Shown: in pieces, positions 1 through 7,754 of the stretch | Layout: every line of letters begins with the position of its first letter | How positions within the stretch are numbered: the first letter of the stretch is position 1 | Source of the DNA: JBEDUK01 sp040414485 | Lineage (GTDB): Bacteria > Actinomycetota > UBA4738 | DNA: 64,000 nucleotides | Direction of reading: 5' to 3' | NCBI GenBank assembly: GCA_040414485.1 | Contig: JBEDUK010000072.1 | Coordinates: 13,509 to 77,508 of the forward strand | Program-made: the position numbers and the translations under genes | The notes under the pieces: generated by a model | Told to the model about the DNA's origin: nothing | Seen by the model: only the letters and a program-made list of their open reading frames with translations | Databases searched by the model: none

Positions 1-4
1 CGGC

Positions 5-2104
5 GTGCTCGTCATCAGGCTCCTCCACCAACCCACGACGGGGGCCGGCGCGGCACTCGTCGTGCTCGCCGCGGGATTCCTCGTGGACGTCTGCACGGGG
101 CCAGTGGGCAACGTCCTGACCATGTCCGGCAAGTCGGCCCTGAACCTGGCCAATACGGCCGTTGGGCTGGCCGCGAACATCGCCCTCAACCTCGTCCTCG
201 TGCCACGGTTCGGCATCCTGGGCGCCGCGATCTCCTGGGCAGCCGTGATCGTCTGCATCAACGCGGCCAGGGTCCTGCAGGTCCGCCGTCTCTTCGGCGT
301 CTCACCCTTCGGCCCGGGGCTGTGGAAGCCGCTGGTCGCCGCCGCGGCCGCCGCGAGCCTTACGTTCGCGGTGCTCCACGCCGGCATCGAACGCGGTGTG
401 CTCGGCGCCGGCTCTGCACACGTGGCCGGCTTCTCGGGTCTGATCCCGATCCTCGTCGGGCTGGTGCTCTTGGCGGTCACGCACGTGGTCGTCTTCATCA
501 CCCTTCGGCCGGACCCGAACGACGTCTCCTTCCTGCGGAACCTGGTGCGGTGGCCGGGCAGCCTCCCATATGGCCGGGTCATGCCCGGATTCGACGGGTT
601 GACGAACCGAATGAGCGGCGGCGGCGGAGTGGCTCTTTGGGCTGCTCTGATCGCCATCGCCTTCGTGGTCGGCTCGGGTATCGGGATCGAAAGCAAGGTC
701 GGCATGGCCGCCGGCGTGGGCCTCGCAGCCCTCATCGTCACCTTCGTCGTGCCGATCCAGTGGCTCGCCTACGCCTCGGTGGCCGCTTGCATGCTGTTTC
801 GGGTTCTGGCGCCGACGAGCGCCGGTGTCGCCAGCTATCTGCCCGACGTGCTCATCGGCGCGATCGTCGTCCGCGCCGCGGTCGACCGCGCTGTGTGGCA
901 TGGGGCGAGCAATCGGCTGCGACGGCTGACGATCCCGCTCGCCCTGTTCGGGCTCGTTGCGTTGCTGTCGTGGCTCGACCACGGCGGCGGGCTCCGGGTC
1001 CTGGTGGCGTCGCTGCGCCAGTTCGTGCGGTTCCCGCTGTGGGCGGTGGCGCTCGCGGCGTCTGCGCTGACCTGGGAGCACGCCAAGCGCATGATGTGGC
1101 TCGTCCTCAGTATCTCGCTGATCCAGCTGCCGTTCGCGCTGCATCAGCTGGCCACTCCGTACGACACCGCCGCGCTGCTGCCGGGTGTGCACTTCTATCG
1201 CGGCGACAGCATCACCGGCACGTTCGGACTCGCCGGGTCGAACTCGGCCATGATCTTCCTGGTCATCTGCGCCCTCATCTGGATCGGCCTCGTGCTGCAC
1301 CGGGTGGTGCCGGCATGGATCCTCTGGTTCGTGGCGCCGGCGATCGTGATCCCCATGGCCCTGGGCTCCGCCGCGGCCTTCGCGGTTCTGCTCCCGGTCC
1401 CCGTGATGATCCTGCTCTTTCGCGCAGCGATGGCCCGGGGAAGCCGGGTGACATGGGGTGCGCTGGCCGCGGGCCTGGCCATCGTGGCGCTCGTGATCGT
1501 CAGCGCGGGGTCCCTGGCCAAGGCGCCCGGGATCGACTCGTCATCCCAGACGTCGGCGACCTCCGTGTTCTCGAGCAGTTACCTCTCGCAGTACGTGGAC
1601 CGGACGACCCAGGCGGGCCCCACCACACGGCTCGGATTCCTGACGTTCTCGCTTCGATCGACGGCGTTCGACGGACCGCAACACGCGTTGGTCGGAGTCG
1701 GTCTGGGCGACTCCGTCATCGGTACGAACGGGGTCCAGATCGGGCCGACCAGCGACAGCGTGCTCGCCACCGCGAGCATCCAGTCCGTTCCGCGGGTGAT
1801 TCTCGGCTTCGGCCTACTCGGGTTGATCGCCTACATGCTCCTGCTCGTCGCCTCTGCGGTCCCGCCGCGACTGCGTACGGCCGACCCCACCGCGAATGCG
1901 CTCGCGCTCGTGCTGCCCGTGGCGGGCGCCGTGTACATGCTGGCGGGCATCTACAACGCGCCGTGGTCGGATCCCGGCATCTCGTGCGCGTACTGGACGC
2001 TCGCCCTGGCAACTGCCATCGCCGCCTCAGTCGACGACTCGAGCGCCGACATGGGTGCCGAACCGCCCACCGTCAGTGAACGATCTGGAGGCAGCCAGTC
2101 ATGA
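5..2104 (+). CDS. Polysaccharide flippase C-terminus fused to O-antigen ligase/polymerase-like domain (5' end outside window)
   Basis: The frame is open to the window edge, so the GTG at 5 is probably internal and the gene starts upstream. Residues 1-195 look like the last membrane segments of a MATE/Wzx-type lipid-linked oligosaccharide flippase, with the pattern of paired helices around VPRFGILGAAISW. From about residue 203 (an internal ATG at 611) a second block of roughly 10-12 hydrophobic segments with a long extracytoplasmic loop (about 500-590) resembles O-antigen ligase/Wzy polymerases. The two parts share one frame with no stop between them. It overlaps the next glycosyltransferase start by 4 nt (ATGA), so it is cotranscribed. 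Role inferred: export and polymerisation of a surface glycan in the inner membrane. Alternative: two proteins, the second starting at 611. Confidence 0.7.
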   Translation: MLVIRLLHQPTTGAGAALVVLAAGFLVDVCTGPVGNVLTMSGKSALNLANTAVGLAANIALNLVLVPRFGILGAAISWAAVIVCINAARVLQVRRLFGVSPFGPGLWKPLVAAAAAASLTFAVLHAGIERGVLGAGSAHVAGFSGLIPILVGLVLLAVTHVVVFITLRPDPNDVSFLRNLVRWPGSLPYGRVMPGFDGLTNRMSGGGGVALWAALIAIAFVVGSGIGIESKVGMAAGVGLAALIVTFVVPIQWLAYASVAACMLFRVLAPTSAGVASYLPDVLIGAIVVRAAVDRAVWHGASNRLRRLTIPLALFGLVALLSWLDHGGGLRVLVASLRQFVRFPLWAVALAASALTWEHAKRMMWLVLSISLIQLPFALHQLATPYDTAALLPGVHFYRGDSITGTFGLAGSNSAMIFLVICALIWIGLVLHRVVPAWILWFVAPAIVIPMALGSAAAFAVLLPVPVMILLFRAAMARGSRVTWGALAAGLAIVALVIVSAGSLAKAPGIDSSSQTSATSVFSSSYLSQYVDRTTQAGPTTRLGFLTFSLRSTAFDGPQHALVGVGLGDSVIGTNGVQIGPTSDSVLATASIQSVPRVILGFGLLGLIAYMLLLVASAVPPRLRTADPTANALALVLPVAGAVYMLAGIYNAPWSDPGISCAYWTLALATAIAASVDDSSADMGAEPPTVSERSGGSQS

Positions 2105-3309
2105 ATCTCGTATGGGTCAGCGCGGATCCGGTCGTGCGTGGGTCGCTCGGGGTGACCGACCGCATCGAGGGCCCGCGGCATTTCATCCGGCGTGGGCACG
2201 ACGTCCTGCTGATCACCGGTGGACGGCCGGAGGATCGGCCATTCGCCGACATTCCCACCAGGATCGTGCCCGCGACCTACGTTCCCCTGGTGACCTGGGT
2301 CACGCTCTGGCCCGGCGTGATGGCGGCCCTCCGCGACATGACGGAACCGGTCGACGCCGTCGTCTCGGACTTCGGCCTGCTTCCTCCGGTCATGCGCTGG
2401 GCGAAGGAGCGTCGCGCCGCCGCCGGCGATCGCGGGCCGGCCGTGATCCTCGACGTCAGGTCGCACCCGGTCGAGGCCGGTCCCGTCCAGCTGGCCGCGC
2501 AGCGTGCACGGTTCGCCATGACCCTGCGGAAGTACGGGCGCGCGGTGGACGCGGTCACGACGATCAGCCCCGAGCTTCAGGAGCACGTCGCGCGGCTGGC
2601 GCGCTTGCCGCGCCAGTCGGTGCCGATCTGGACGTCCGGATGCGCGTGGTGCGACGACCCGCCGCCGCTCTTCGAACAAGATGAACGCGCTCCTTTTCCG
2701 GAGGACGTCCGCGGCAGGTTCGTGCTCTTCTATCACGGCATGCTGACGGCCGGCCGCGGCCTGGCCGATGCGCTGCGCGGGGTGGCGATCGCGGCGCCGG
2801 ACGTCCCGGACCTGCGGTTCGTCCTGCTCGGTGACGGCGGAGCGCGAAAGGACCTGGAGGAGGTCGCCGGACGCCTCGGATTGTGGGACCGCGTGCGGTT
2901 TCTGAATCCGGTGCCGAACGATCAGGTCCCGGCGTTCATCCGCGCCGCCGACGTCGGGCTGGCGCCGTGGCCTCCCTCGTGGGACATGCAGGCGAACCGC
3001 CCGCTCAAGCTGACCGAGTACCTCTGTCTGGGGCTGCCGGTGGTGCTCACGGACATCGTCCCCCACCGGATCGTCCCGCGGGACGCACCGTTCGCGTTCT
3101 GGGCCGGGCAGGGCACCCCCGAGGACTTCGCAGCGGCGATCCGCGACGCCCACGCGCGGCGCGACCGGCTGCCGGACCTGGGCGAGCAGGCCTCGCGCTG
3201 GGCCCGCCCACGGCTCGGATGGTCCGACCAGTTCGACGTGCTCGAGGCGGCCATCGAGGACGCGGTTCGAACCAGGCACGCGGGGACGGCCGCCGCGGTT
3301 CGACGATGA
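2101..3309 (+). CDS. Glycosyltransferase family 4-like
   Basis: The protein has 402 residues and the two-Rossmann GT-B layout. The N-terminal half (1-190) carries an acceptor-binding type domain. The C-terminal half holds the donor-site signature of GT4 enzymes: VLFYHGMLTAGRGLADAL, LGDGGARKDLEEVAG, and a PLKLTEYLCLGLPVVLTD stretch that supplies the usual glutamates (around 305-325). The start overlaps the preceding stop by 4 nt and the stop overlaps the sulfotransferase start by 4 nt, so translation is coupled across three genes. It probably adds a sugar to a lipid-linked intermediate on the cytoplasmic face. The sugar donor cannot be told from sequence. Confidence 0.85.
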   Translation: MNLVWVSADPVVRGSLGVTDRIEGPRHFIRRGHDVLLITGGRPEDRPFADIPTRIVPATYVPLVTWVTLWPGVMAALRDMTEPVDAVVSDFGLLPPVMRWAKERRAAAGDRGPAVILDVRSHPVEAGPVQLAAQRARFAMTLRKYGRAVDAVTTISPELQEHVARLARLPRQSVPIWTSGCAWCDDPPPLFEQDERAPFPEDVRGRFVLFYHGMLTAGRGLADALRGVAIAAPDVPDLRFVLLGDGGARKDLEEVAGRLGLWDRVRFLNPVPNDQVPAFIRAADVGLAPWPPSWDMQANRPLKLTEYLCLGLPVVLTDIVPHRIVPRDAPFAFWAGQGTPEDFAAAIRDAHARRDRLPDLGEQASRWARPRLGWSDQFDVLEAAIEDAVRTRHAGTAAAVRR

Positions 3310-4211
3310 GCGTCGCGATGGGTCGGCCTCGGCCGGCGTCTCCCGGCAGCGTCCGCCGGCCCGGCCGGCTCCCCACGTTCCTGGTGATCGGCGCCATGAA
3401 GGCGGGCACGGACAGCCTGTGGCAGTACCTTCGCGCCCATCCACGCGTGTTCATGAGCGAGACGAAGGAACTGGACTTCTTCGTCGCGGAATCGAAGCTG
3501 CGCCGCGGCGAGGCCTGGTACCGCGGACAGTTCGTCGGCGCATCGCCTGACGCGCTCGCGATCGGTGAGGCCTCGACGAGTTACTCGAAGCACCCGTTCT
3601 ATCCGGGCGTCGCCGAACGCGTCCATGAGGTCCTGCCCGACGTCCGAATCGTCTACCTGGTGCGCGACCCCGTCGAGCGCATCCGGTCTCAATGGCAGCA
3701 CCAGGTCCTGCTTCGGCTCGAACAGCGACCGCTCGCTCGCGCCGTCCTGGAGGACCCGTCGTATGTCGACTTCAGCCGCTACGGAATGCAGATCGAACGC
3801 TACCTGCGCTGGCTGCCGGCCGACCGCGTCCTGGTCGTGGCCTCCGAGGCGTTGCGAGGCGACCGGGCGGCAACGGTCTCATCGATCCTGGGGTTCCTGG
3901 GAGTCGAGGAGCCCATGCCGCCGGACGCGCTCGAGACGGAGCACCACGCGACGGCAGTGGGAGCCGTTCCCCGAAGGGGCCTGGCGCTGGCGAAGTCGAT
4001 GCCCGGCTACGCGGCGCTAGCGCGCCACGCACCGAGTTCGCTTCGATCGGCCACCGCGGGGATCCGAACCCGACGGCTCGATCCCGCCGTCGCCGCAGCC
4101 ACGGTTCCGGCGGACGTTCGCGACGAGCTGCTCCGTCGCCTCACCCCGGATCTGGCTCGCCTCAAGGACCTGGTCGCCCTGGACGGCGAAGCGTCCGGCT
4201 GGGCGCGTTGA
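3306..4211 (+). CDS. PAPS-dependent sulfotransferase
   Basis: The 301-residue protein begins at the ATG that overlaps the previous stop. Near the N-terminus it has FLVIGAMKAGTDSLWQYL, the 5'-phosphosulfate-binding loop of the sulfotransferase family (here A-M-K-A-G-T). About 90 residues later VYLVRDPVERIRSQW supplies the Arg and Ser of the 3'-phosphate-binding site. The size is normal for bacterial carbohydrate sulfotransferases of the NodH/heparan type. Position directly after a flippase/polymerase and a glycosyltransferase suggests that it sulfates a surface polysaccharide or its precursor. The acceptor is unknown. A terminator-like hairpin follows 40 nt downstream. Confidence 0.85.
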   Translation: MSVAMGRPRPASPGSVRRPGRLPTFLVIGAMKAGTDSLWQYLRAHPRVFMSETKELDFFVAESKLRRGEAWYRGQFVGASPDALAIGEASTSYSKHPFYPGVAERVHEVLPDVRIVYLVRDPVERIRSQWQHQVLLRLEQRPLARAVLEDPSYVDFSRYGMQIERYLRWLPADRVLVVASEALRGDRAATVSSILGFLGVEEPMPPDALETEHHATAVGAVPRRGLALAKSMPGYAALARHAPSSLRSATAGIRTRRLDPAVAAATVPADVRDELLRRLTPDLARLKDLVALDGEASGWAR

Positions 4212-4248
4212 GGCGCTTCACGCCGGCGGTGAACCACACGCTTCCTAG

Positions 4249-4272
4249 TGGTCAGGCAACCTGACCATCTTT
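4249..4272 (+). terminator. Rho-independent terminator after the polysaccharide operon
   Basis: TGGTCAGG and CCTGACCA form a perfect 8-bp stem with a 3-nt CAA loop (4249-4267), followed by ATCTTTGT. It sits 38 nt after the sulfotransferase stop and ahead of the small downstream gene. Confidence 0.65.
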
Positions 4273-4326
4273 GTGATTGCGTCGTCTTCGCACGGGGCTG
4301 CGCTCCGGTACGTGATACTGCCTGCC

Positions 4327-4479
4327 ATGATCGCGGCCCTCGCGGCGACGCCGCAGTGCATCGACGAATGCGGCGGTCGCTGGTGGACGACCCCGCTCAC
4401 CCTGCTCGTTGTCTTCGCGGCCATCTGTGTCCTGCTCGTCGTCTCCCGCAGCTTCTCCGGTCGACGGAAGACTGACTGA
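4327..4479 (+). CDS. Small single-span membrane protein, function unknown
   Basis: From the ATG at 4327 the product has 50 residues: a short N-terminus with two cysteines (CIDEC), a hydrophobic segment (about 21-41, TLLVVFAAICVLLVV) and a basic tail (SRSFSGRRKTD). A GATACT box lies 7 nt before the ATG and no ribosome binding site is visible, which fits a leaderless transcript starting after the terminator. An upstream GTG at 4273 would add 18 residues but lies too close to the terminator. I do not recognise a family. The tail-in topology is inferred from the positive charges. Confidence 0.45.
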   Translation: MIAALAATPQCIDECGGRWWTTPLTLLVVFAAICVLLVVSRSFSGRRKTD

Positions 4480-4486
4480 GCCCGGG

Positions 4487-5683
4487 CTACGGCGAGTTCG
4501 ATCCTCCCGCCAGCCGCTCCATGTCCTGGTAGATCGGCGCGTTGAGGGCGGCTGCACCGAACCGTTCCGCCGCCTCGCGGCAGGCGGCGGCGTTCGCGTC
4601 CGCGGGATGAGCGAGCACCGCGGCGACCCCTTCGGCCAGCGCGATCGGGCCAGCGTCGGTCGATGCACCCAGCGCGGGTCGGGACAGCAGCCCGTCCACG
4701 TCCTCGGATCCGCGCGCGGCGACGACCGGCGTCCCGCACGCCAGCGCTTCGAGCACGACGTTCGGCAGGCCTTCGAACGCCGACGGCAGCAGGAACACGT
4801 CAGCGGCGCCCACGATGCGGCGCAGCTCGCTCTGGGCGACCGGCGGGGCGATGTGGACCCGGCCCGGCGCCGTCCGTTCGGCCGCCTCGCGCAGTTCTCC
4901 CGCGAGTGAGCCCGAGCCCAGGACCAGCGCGTGCAGGTCCGAGCCGTGCCGTTCGGCGGCTGCGGCCATCACCTCGGGAATGACGAGCGGGCGCTTCTGG
5001 CCCTCGATCCTGCCGGCGAAGACGATCAGACCGGCGTCACGGGGCACCCCGGTGGTTCGCTCCAGCCGGAGGCGTTCGGCTTCACGCTCATCCGCTCGGA
5101 GCGGGCGAAAGGTCTCCGTGTCCACGGGCACCGAAAAGGCCCGCATGCGCGCCGCCAGTGCCGGGTTCGACCGCGCCAGATCCTCGCGCATGTCCGGGCG
5201 AAGGACGTACACCAGATCCATCGCCCGAACCACACGATCGAAGACCCGCTCGAACAGCGGCGCGGCCACTCGCCACCGCGACTCAGCGTCGGGATTCCGG
5301 TTGTCGCGCGCGTTCCACGTGTGCAGGAACAGCGTCTTCGGCATCGGCAGGCCGAGCAGCGGGAGCGCGGCCTCGATGCGGTCGAACCTCAGCACGCCGC
5401 CCTCCCGCCGCAGCTCCCGGCGGTGGCGTGGCACCGCGGCCGCGAACCGCAGCGAGATCGGAACCCTCGGCCGCTGCGATTTCGACGAGACCACCCCGTG
5501 GAACCGCACGCGTCCCTCGGGCGGCACCGGCACGCCCGGCCGCCTCACACCCCAGTAGTCGAAATCGAACCCGGCCGGCGCCGCCGACGCGAAGTTCCGC
5601 TGGACCGAGACGATCCCGTCCGGTTCGACGGCGAACGGGTTCCCCGGATGCAGCAGGTGGACCCGGACGCGCCGATCGGCCAT
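4487..5683 (-). CDS. Glycosyltransferase family 4-like
   Basis: The 398-residue GT-B protein carries the GT4 core in its C-terminal half: IVFAGRIEGQKRPLVIPEV, LVLGSGSLAGEL, and AADVFLLPSAFEGLPNVVLE, whose last Glu-x7-Glu type element (EGLPNVVLE) binds the nucleotide sugar. The N-terminal half starts RVRVHLLHPGNPFAVEPDGI, typical of retaining enzymes that act on surface glycans. It is transcribed away from the preceding polysaccharide genes but most likely belongs to the same locus. Its stop lies 8 nt from the end of the small membrane protein gene, in convergent orientation. Donor and acceptor are unknown. Confidence 0.85.
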   Translation of the reverse strand: MADRRVRVHLLHPGNPFAVEPDGIVSVQRNFASAAPAGFDFDYWGVRRPGVPVPPEGRVRFHGVVSSKSQRPRVPISLRFAAAVPRHRRELRREGGVLRFDRIEAALPLLGLPMPKTLFLHTWNARDNRNPDAESRWRVAAPLFERVFDRVVRAMDLVYVLRPDMREDLARSNPALAARMRAFSVPVDTETFRPLRADEREAERLRLERTTGVPRDAGLIVFAGRIEGQKRPLVIPEVMAAAAERHGSDLHALVLGSGSLAGELREAAERTAPGRVHIAPPVAQSELRRIVGAADVFLLPSAFEGLPNVVLEALACGTPVVAARGSEDVDGLLSRPALGASTDAGPIALAEGVAAVLAHPADANAAACREAAERFGAAALNAPIYQDMERLAGGSNSP

Positions 5684-5708
5684 CGCGCGCGTGAAGCCGG
5701 GCGCCGCT

Positions 5709-6383
5709 TCAGTCCCGGGGCAGGCCGGACTGCGGGCCTGTGCCGAAGAGCCGGTCGCCGAAATCCCCCAGTCCCGGCAGGATGTAGCCGTTCTCGTTCA
5801 GCTCGCGGTCGACCGCGGCGGTGTAGATCGGCACGCCGGGCTGTTCGACGGCCATCTTCGCGATGCCCTCCGGGGCGCATACGATGCAGACGAACGCCAG
5901 GTGCGCCGGACCCTCCTCCCGGATGCTGGCCGCGGCGCGCGCGGCGGACCCGCCCGTGGCGAGCATCGGATCCAGGAGCAGGACGTGGCGGCCGTGGAGA
6001 TCCGGGAGCTTCTGGTAATACGACGCGGGCGCCAGCGTCGCGTCGTCGCGCTCCAGCCCGATGTAGCCCACTGAGATCTCGGGGAACAGTTCGGTGACCG
6101 CCTCGAGCATCCCCAATCCGGCTCGGAGGATCGGCACCGCGACGAGGTCCGGGGAAACCAGCCGACCGGGGGTGGCCTCCAGCGGCGTGCGGACCTCGAC
6201 TTCCACGGTCGGCAGATCGCGCGCGGCCTCGAGCACCAGCGCGATCGTCAGGCGCTTGGCGAGCGTCCGGAACAGCGGGGGCGGAGTGTCCTGGTCGCGA
6301 AGCCTGGTCAGCAGGTGCTGCGCCAGCGGATGGTCGATCACCGTCACGTTCGCGCTCGTGTGCATGCCCGCTTCGGTGCTCAC
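5709..6383 (-). CDS. upp: Uracil phosphoribosyltransferase
   Basis: It converts uracil and PRPP to UMP in the cytosol. The PRPP loop is present as VLLLDPMLATGGSA (about 138-151), and the C-terminal uracil-binding region reads GYILPGLGDFGDRLFGT, both diagnostic of UPRT. VPILRAGLGMLEAV is a second family signature. I choose GTG at 6383 because AGGGAG lies 7 nt upstream. ATG at 6365 is the alternative and has no ribosome binding site. Length (224 aa) is slightly above the usual 208-210. The gene is divergent from the pyrimidine phosphorylase, whose product uracil it recycles. Confidence 0.93.
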   Translation of the reverse strand: MSTEAGMHTSANVTVIDHPLAQHLLTRLRDQDTPPPLFRTLAKRLTIALVLEAARDLPTVEVEVRTPLEATPGRLVSPDLVAVPILRAGLGMLEAVTELFPEISVGYIGLERDDATLAPASYYQKLPDLHGRHVLLLDPMLATGGSAARAAASIREEGPAHLAFVCIVCAPEGIAKMAVEQPGVPIYTAAVDRELNENGYILPGLGDFGDRLFGTGPQSGLPRD

Positions 6384-6416
6384 CCGCACGCTCCCTGCCC
6401 TCCCCGCATCGCTGCG

Positions 6417-6423
6417 TATCCTA
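6417..6423. promoter_or_regulatory. Overlapping divergent -10 boxes between upp and the phosphorylase gene
   Basis: TATCCTA reads as TATCCT on the plus strand, 6 nt before the GTG of the phosphorylase. On the minus strand it reads TAGGAT, giving upp a short leader that contains AGGGAG. Confidence 0.45.
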
Positions 6424-6428
6424 CGCGC

Positions 6429-7754
6429 GTGCCCGCCACCGACCCCAGGGACGTCGTCCAGGCGAAGCGGGATGGCGCGGAACTCGAACCGGACGATCTG
6501 CGCGCCTTCGTCCTGGCCTACGCGCGCGACGAGGTTCCGGATTATCTGGCGGCGGCGTTCCTGATGGCCGCGTTCATCCGGGGCCTTTCGGTCGAGGAGA
6601 CCGCCGCGATGACGGCGGCCATGGTCGACTCGGGCGCGACGCTGCCGTTCGCCGGCGTCTCGCGGCCGAAGGTGGACAAGCATTCGACCGGCGGGGTGAG
6701 CGACGGCGTCTCGCTGGTGTTCGCGCCGCTCGCGGCCTCGCTCGGCCTCGCGGTCGCGAAGCTGTCGGGCCGGGGCCTCGGCCACACGGGCGGGACGCTC
6801 GACAAGCTCGAGTCGATCCCCGGCTTCCGAGTGTCGCTCACGCCGGGCGAGATGGAGGCCCAGGTCGAACGGGTGGGCTGCGCGATCGCGGGCCAGACCG
6901 CGGACATCGTGCCGGCCGACGGAAAACTCTATGCGCTGCGCGACGCGACCGCGACCGTCCCGAGCATCCCGCTGATCGCGGCCAGCGTGATGTCGAAGAA
7001 ACTCGCCATCGGCTCCGATCTGATCCTGCTGGACGTCAAGGCGGGAAGCGGCGCGTTCATGAAGACGCCCGAGGCCGCCATCGACCTGGCGTCGCTCTGC
7101 GTCGGCCTCGCGTCGGCGCACGGGCGCCGGGCTGTCGCTGCGGTGACGGACATGTCGCAGCCGCTGGGAACAGCCGTAGGGAACGCCCTGGAAATCGCCG
7201 AGATCGTCGACGTGATGGCCGGCCGGGAGCGCGGGCGGCTCCGTGACCTCGCGGTCCTGTTCGGAGCGCGAGCCATCACCGAGCTCTCCGCCGAGGAATC
7301 CGTGATCGCGAAAGAGCGGGCCGAACGCGCCCTGGACGACGGTTCGGCGCTTCGGGTGTTCGCGGCGATGGTCGAAGCTCAAGGCGGAGACCCGCGGGTA
7401 ACCGAGGAGCCGTGGTCCGTGCTTGAGCGAGCGCCCGTTGTGCTGCCGATCCTCGCTCCCACGGACGGCTTCGTGGCTGGCTTGGACGCCGAGGCGATCG
7501 GCCGGGCCAGCGTCGTATTGGGAGCCGGTCGCGTGACGAAGGGGACCCCGGTCGACCCGGCGGTCGGCATCGTGATCCGAGCGAAGATCGGCGACCCCGT
7601 GTCGTCCGGCGAGCCGGTCGGCACGGTGCACGCGCGATCGGATGATGCCGCAGCCATCGCATCCTCGCGAGTCGTGGCAGCCATGACACTGTCCGGCGAA
7701 CCACAGCCACCGCCGCCGCTCGTCCACGAATGGCACCGGACGACCGAGGCTTAG
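6429..7754 (+). CDS. deoA: Thymidine/pyrimidine-nucleoside phosphorylase
   Basis: It cleaves thymidine, and perhaps uridine, with phosphate to base and (deoxy)ribose-1-phosphate. The family signature SGRGLGHTGGTLDKLE is intact (about 115-130) and KHSTGGVSDG forms the phosphate site. KAGSGAFM (about 210) is also typical. A C-terminal PYNP domain ends in GDPVSSGEPVGTVHA, so the protein is full length (441 aa). The start is GTG at 6429: TATCCT lies 6 nt upstream and there is no Shine-Dalgarno sequence, so the mRNA is probably leaderless. Its stop overlaps the stop of the transporter permease gene by 4 nt (tail to tail). Whether it is DeoA or Pdp in specificity cannot be decided. Confidence 0.92.
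   Translation: MPATDPRDVVQAKRDGAELEPDDLRAFVLAYARDEVPDYLAAAFLMAAFIRGLSVEETAAMTAAMVDSGATLPFAGVSRPKVDKHSTGGVSDGVSLVFAPLAASLGLAVAKLSGRGLGHTGGTLDKLESIPGFRVSLTPGEMEAQVERVGCAIAGQTADIVPADGKLYALRDATATVPSIPLIAASVMSKKLAIGSDLILLDVKAGSGAFMKTPEAAIDLASLCVGLASAHGRRAVAAVTDMSQPLGTAVGNALEIAEIVDVMAGRERGRLRDLAVLFGARAITELSAEESVIAKERAERALDDGSALRVFAAMVEAQGGDPRVTEEPWSVLERAPVVLPILAPTDGFVAGLDAEAIGRASVVLGAGRVTKGTPVDPAVGIVIRAKIGDPVSSGEPVGTVHARSDDAAAIASSRVVAAMTLSGEPQPPPPLVHEWHRTTEA

Noticed and set aside
1951..3444. 497-codon open frame antisense to the first glycosyltransferase
   Set aside because: Arg/Pro/His-rich with no domain; a typical high-GC shadow of a clear gene on the other strand.
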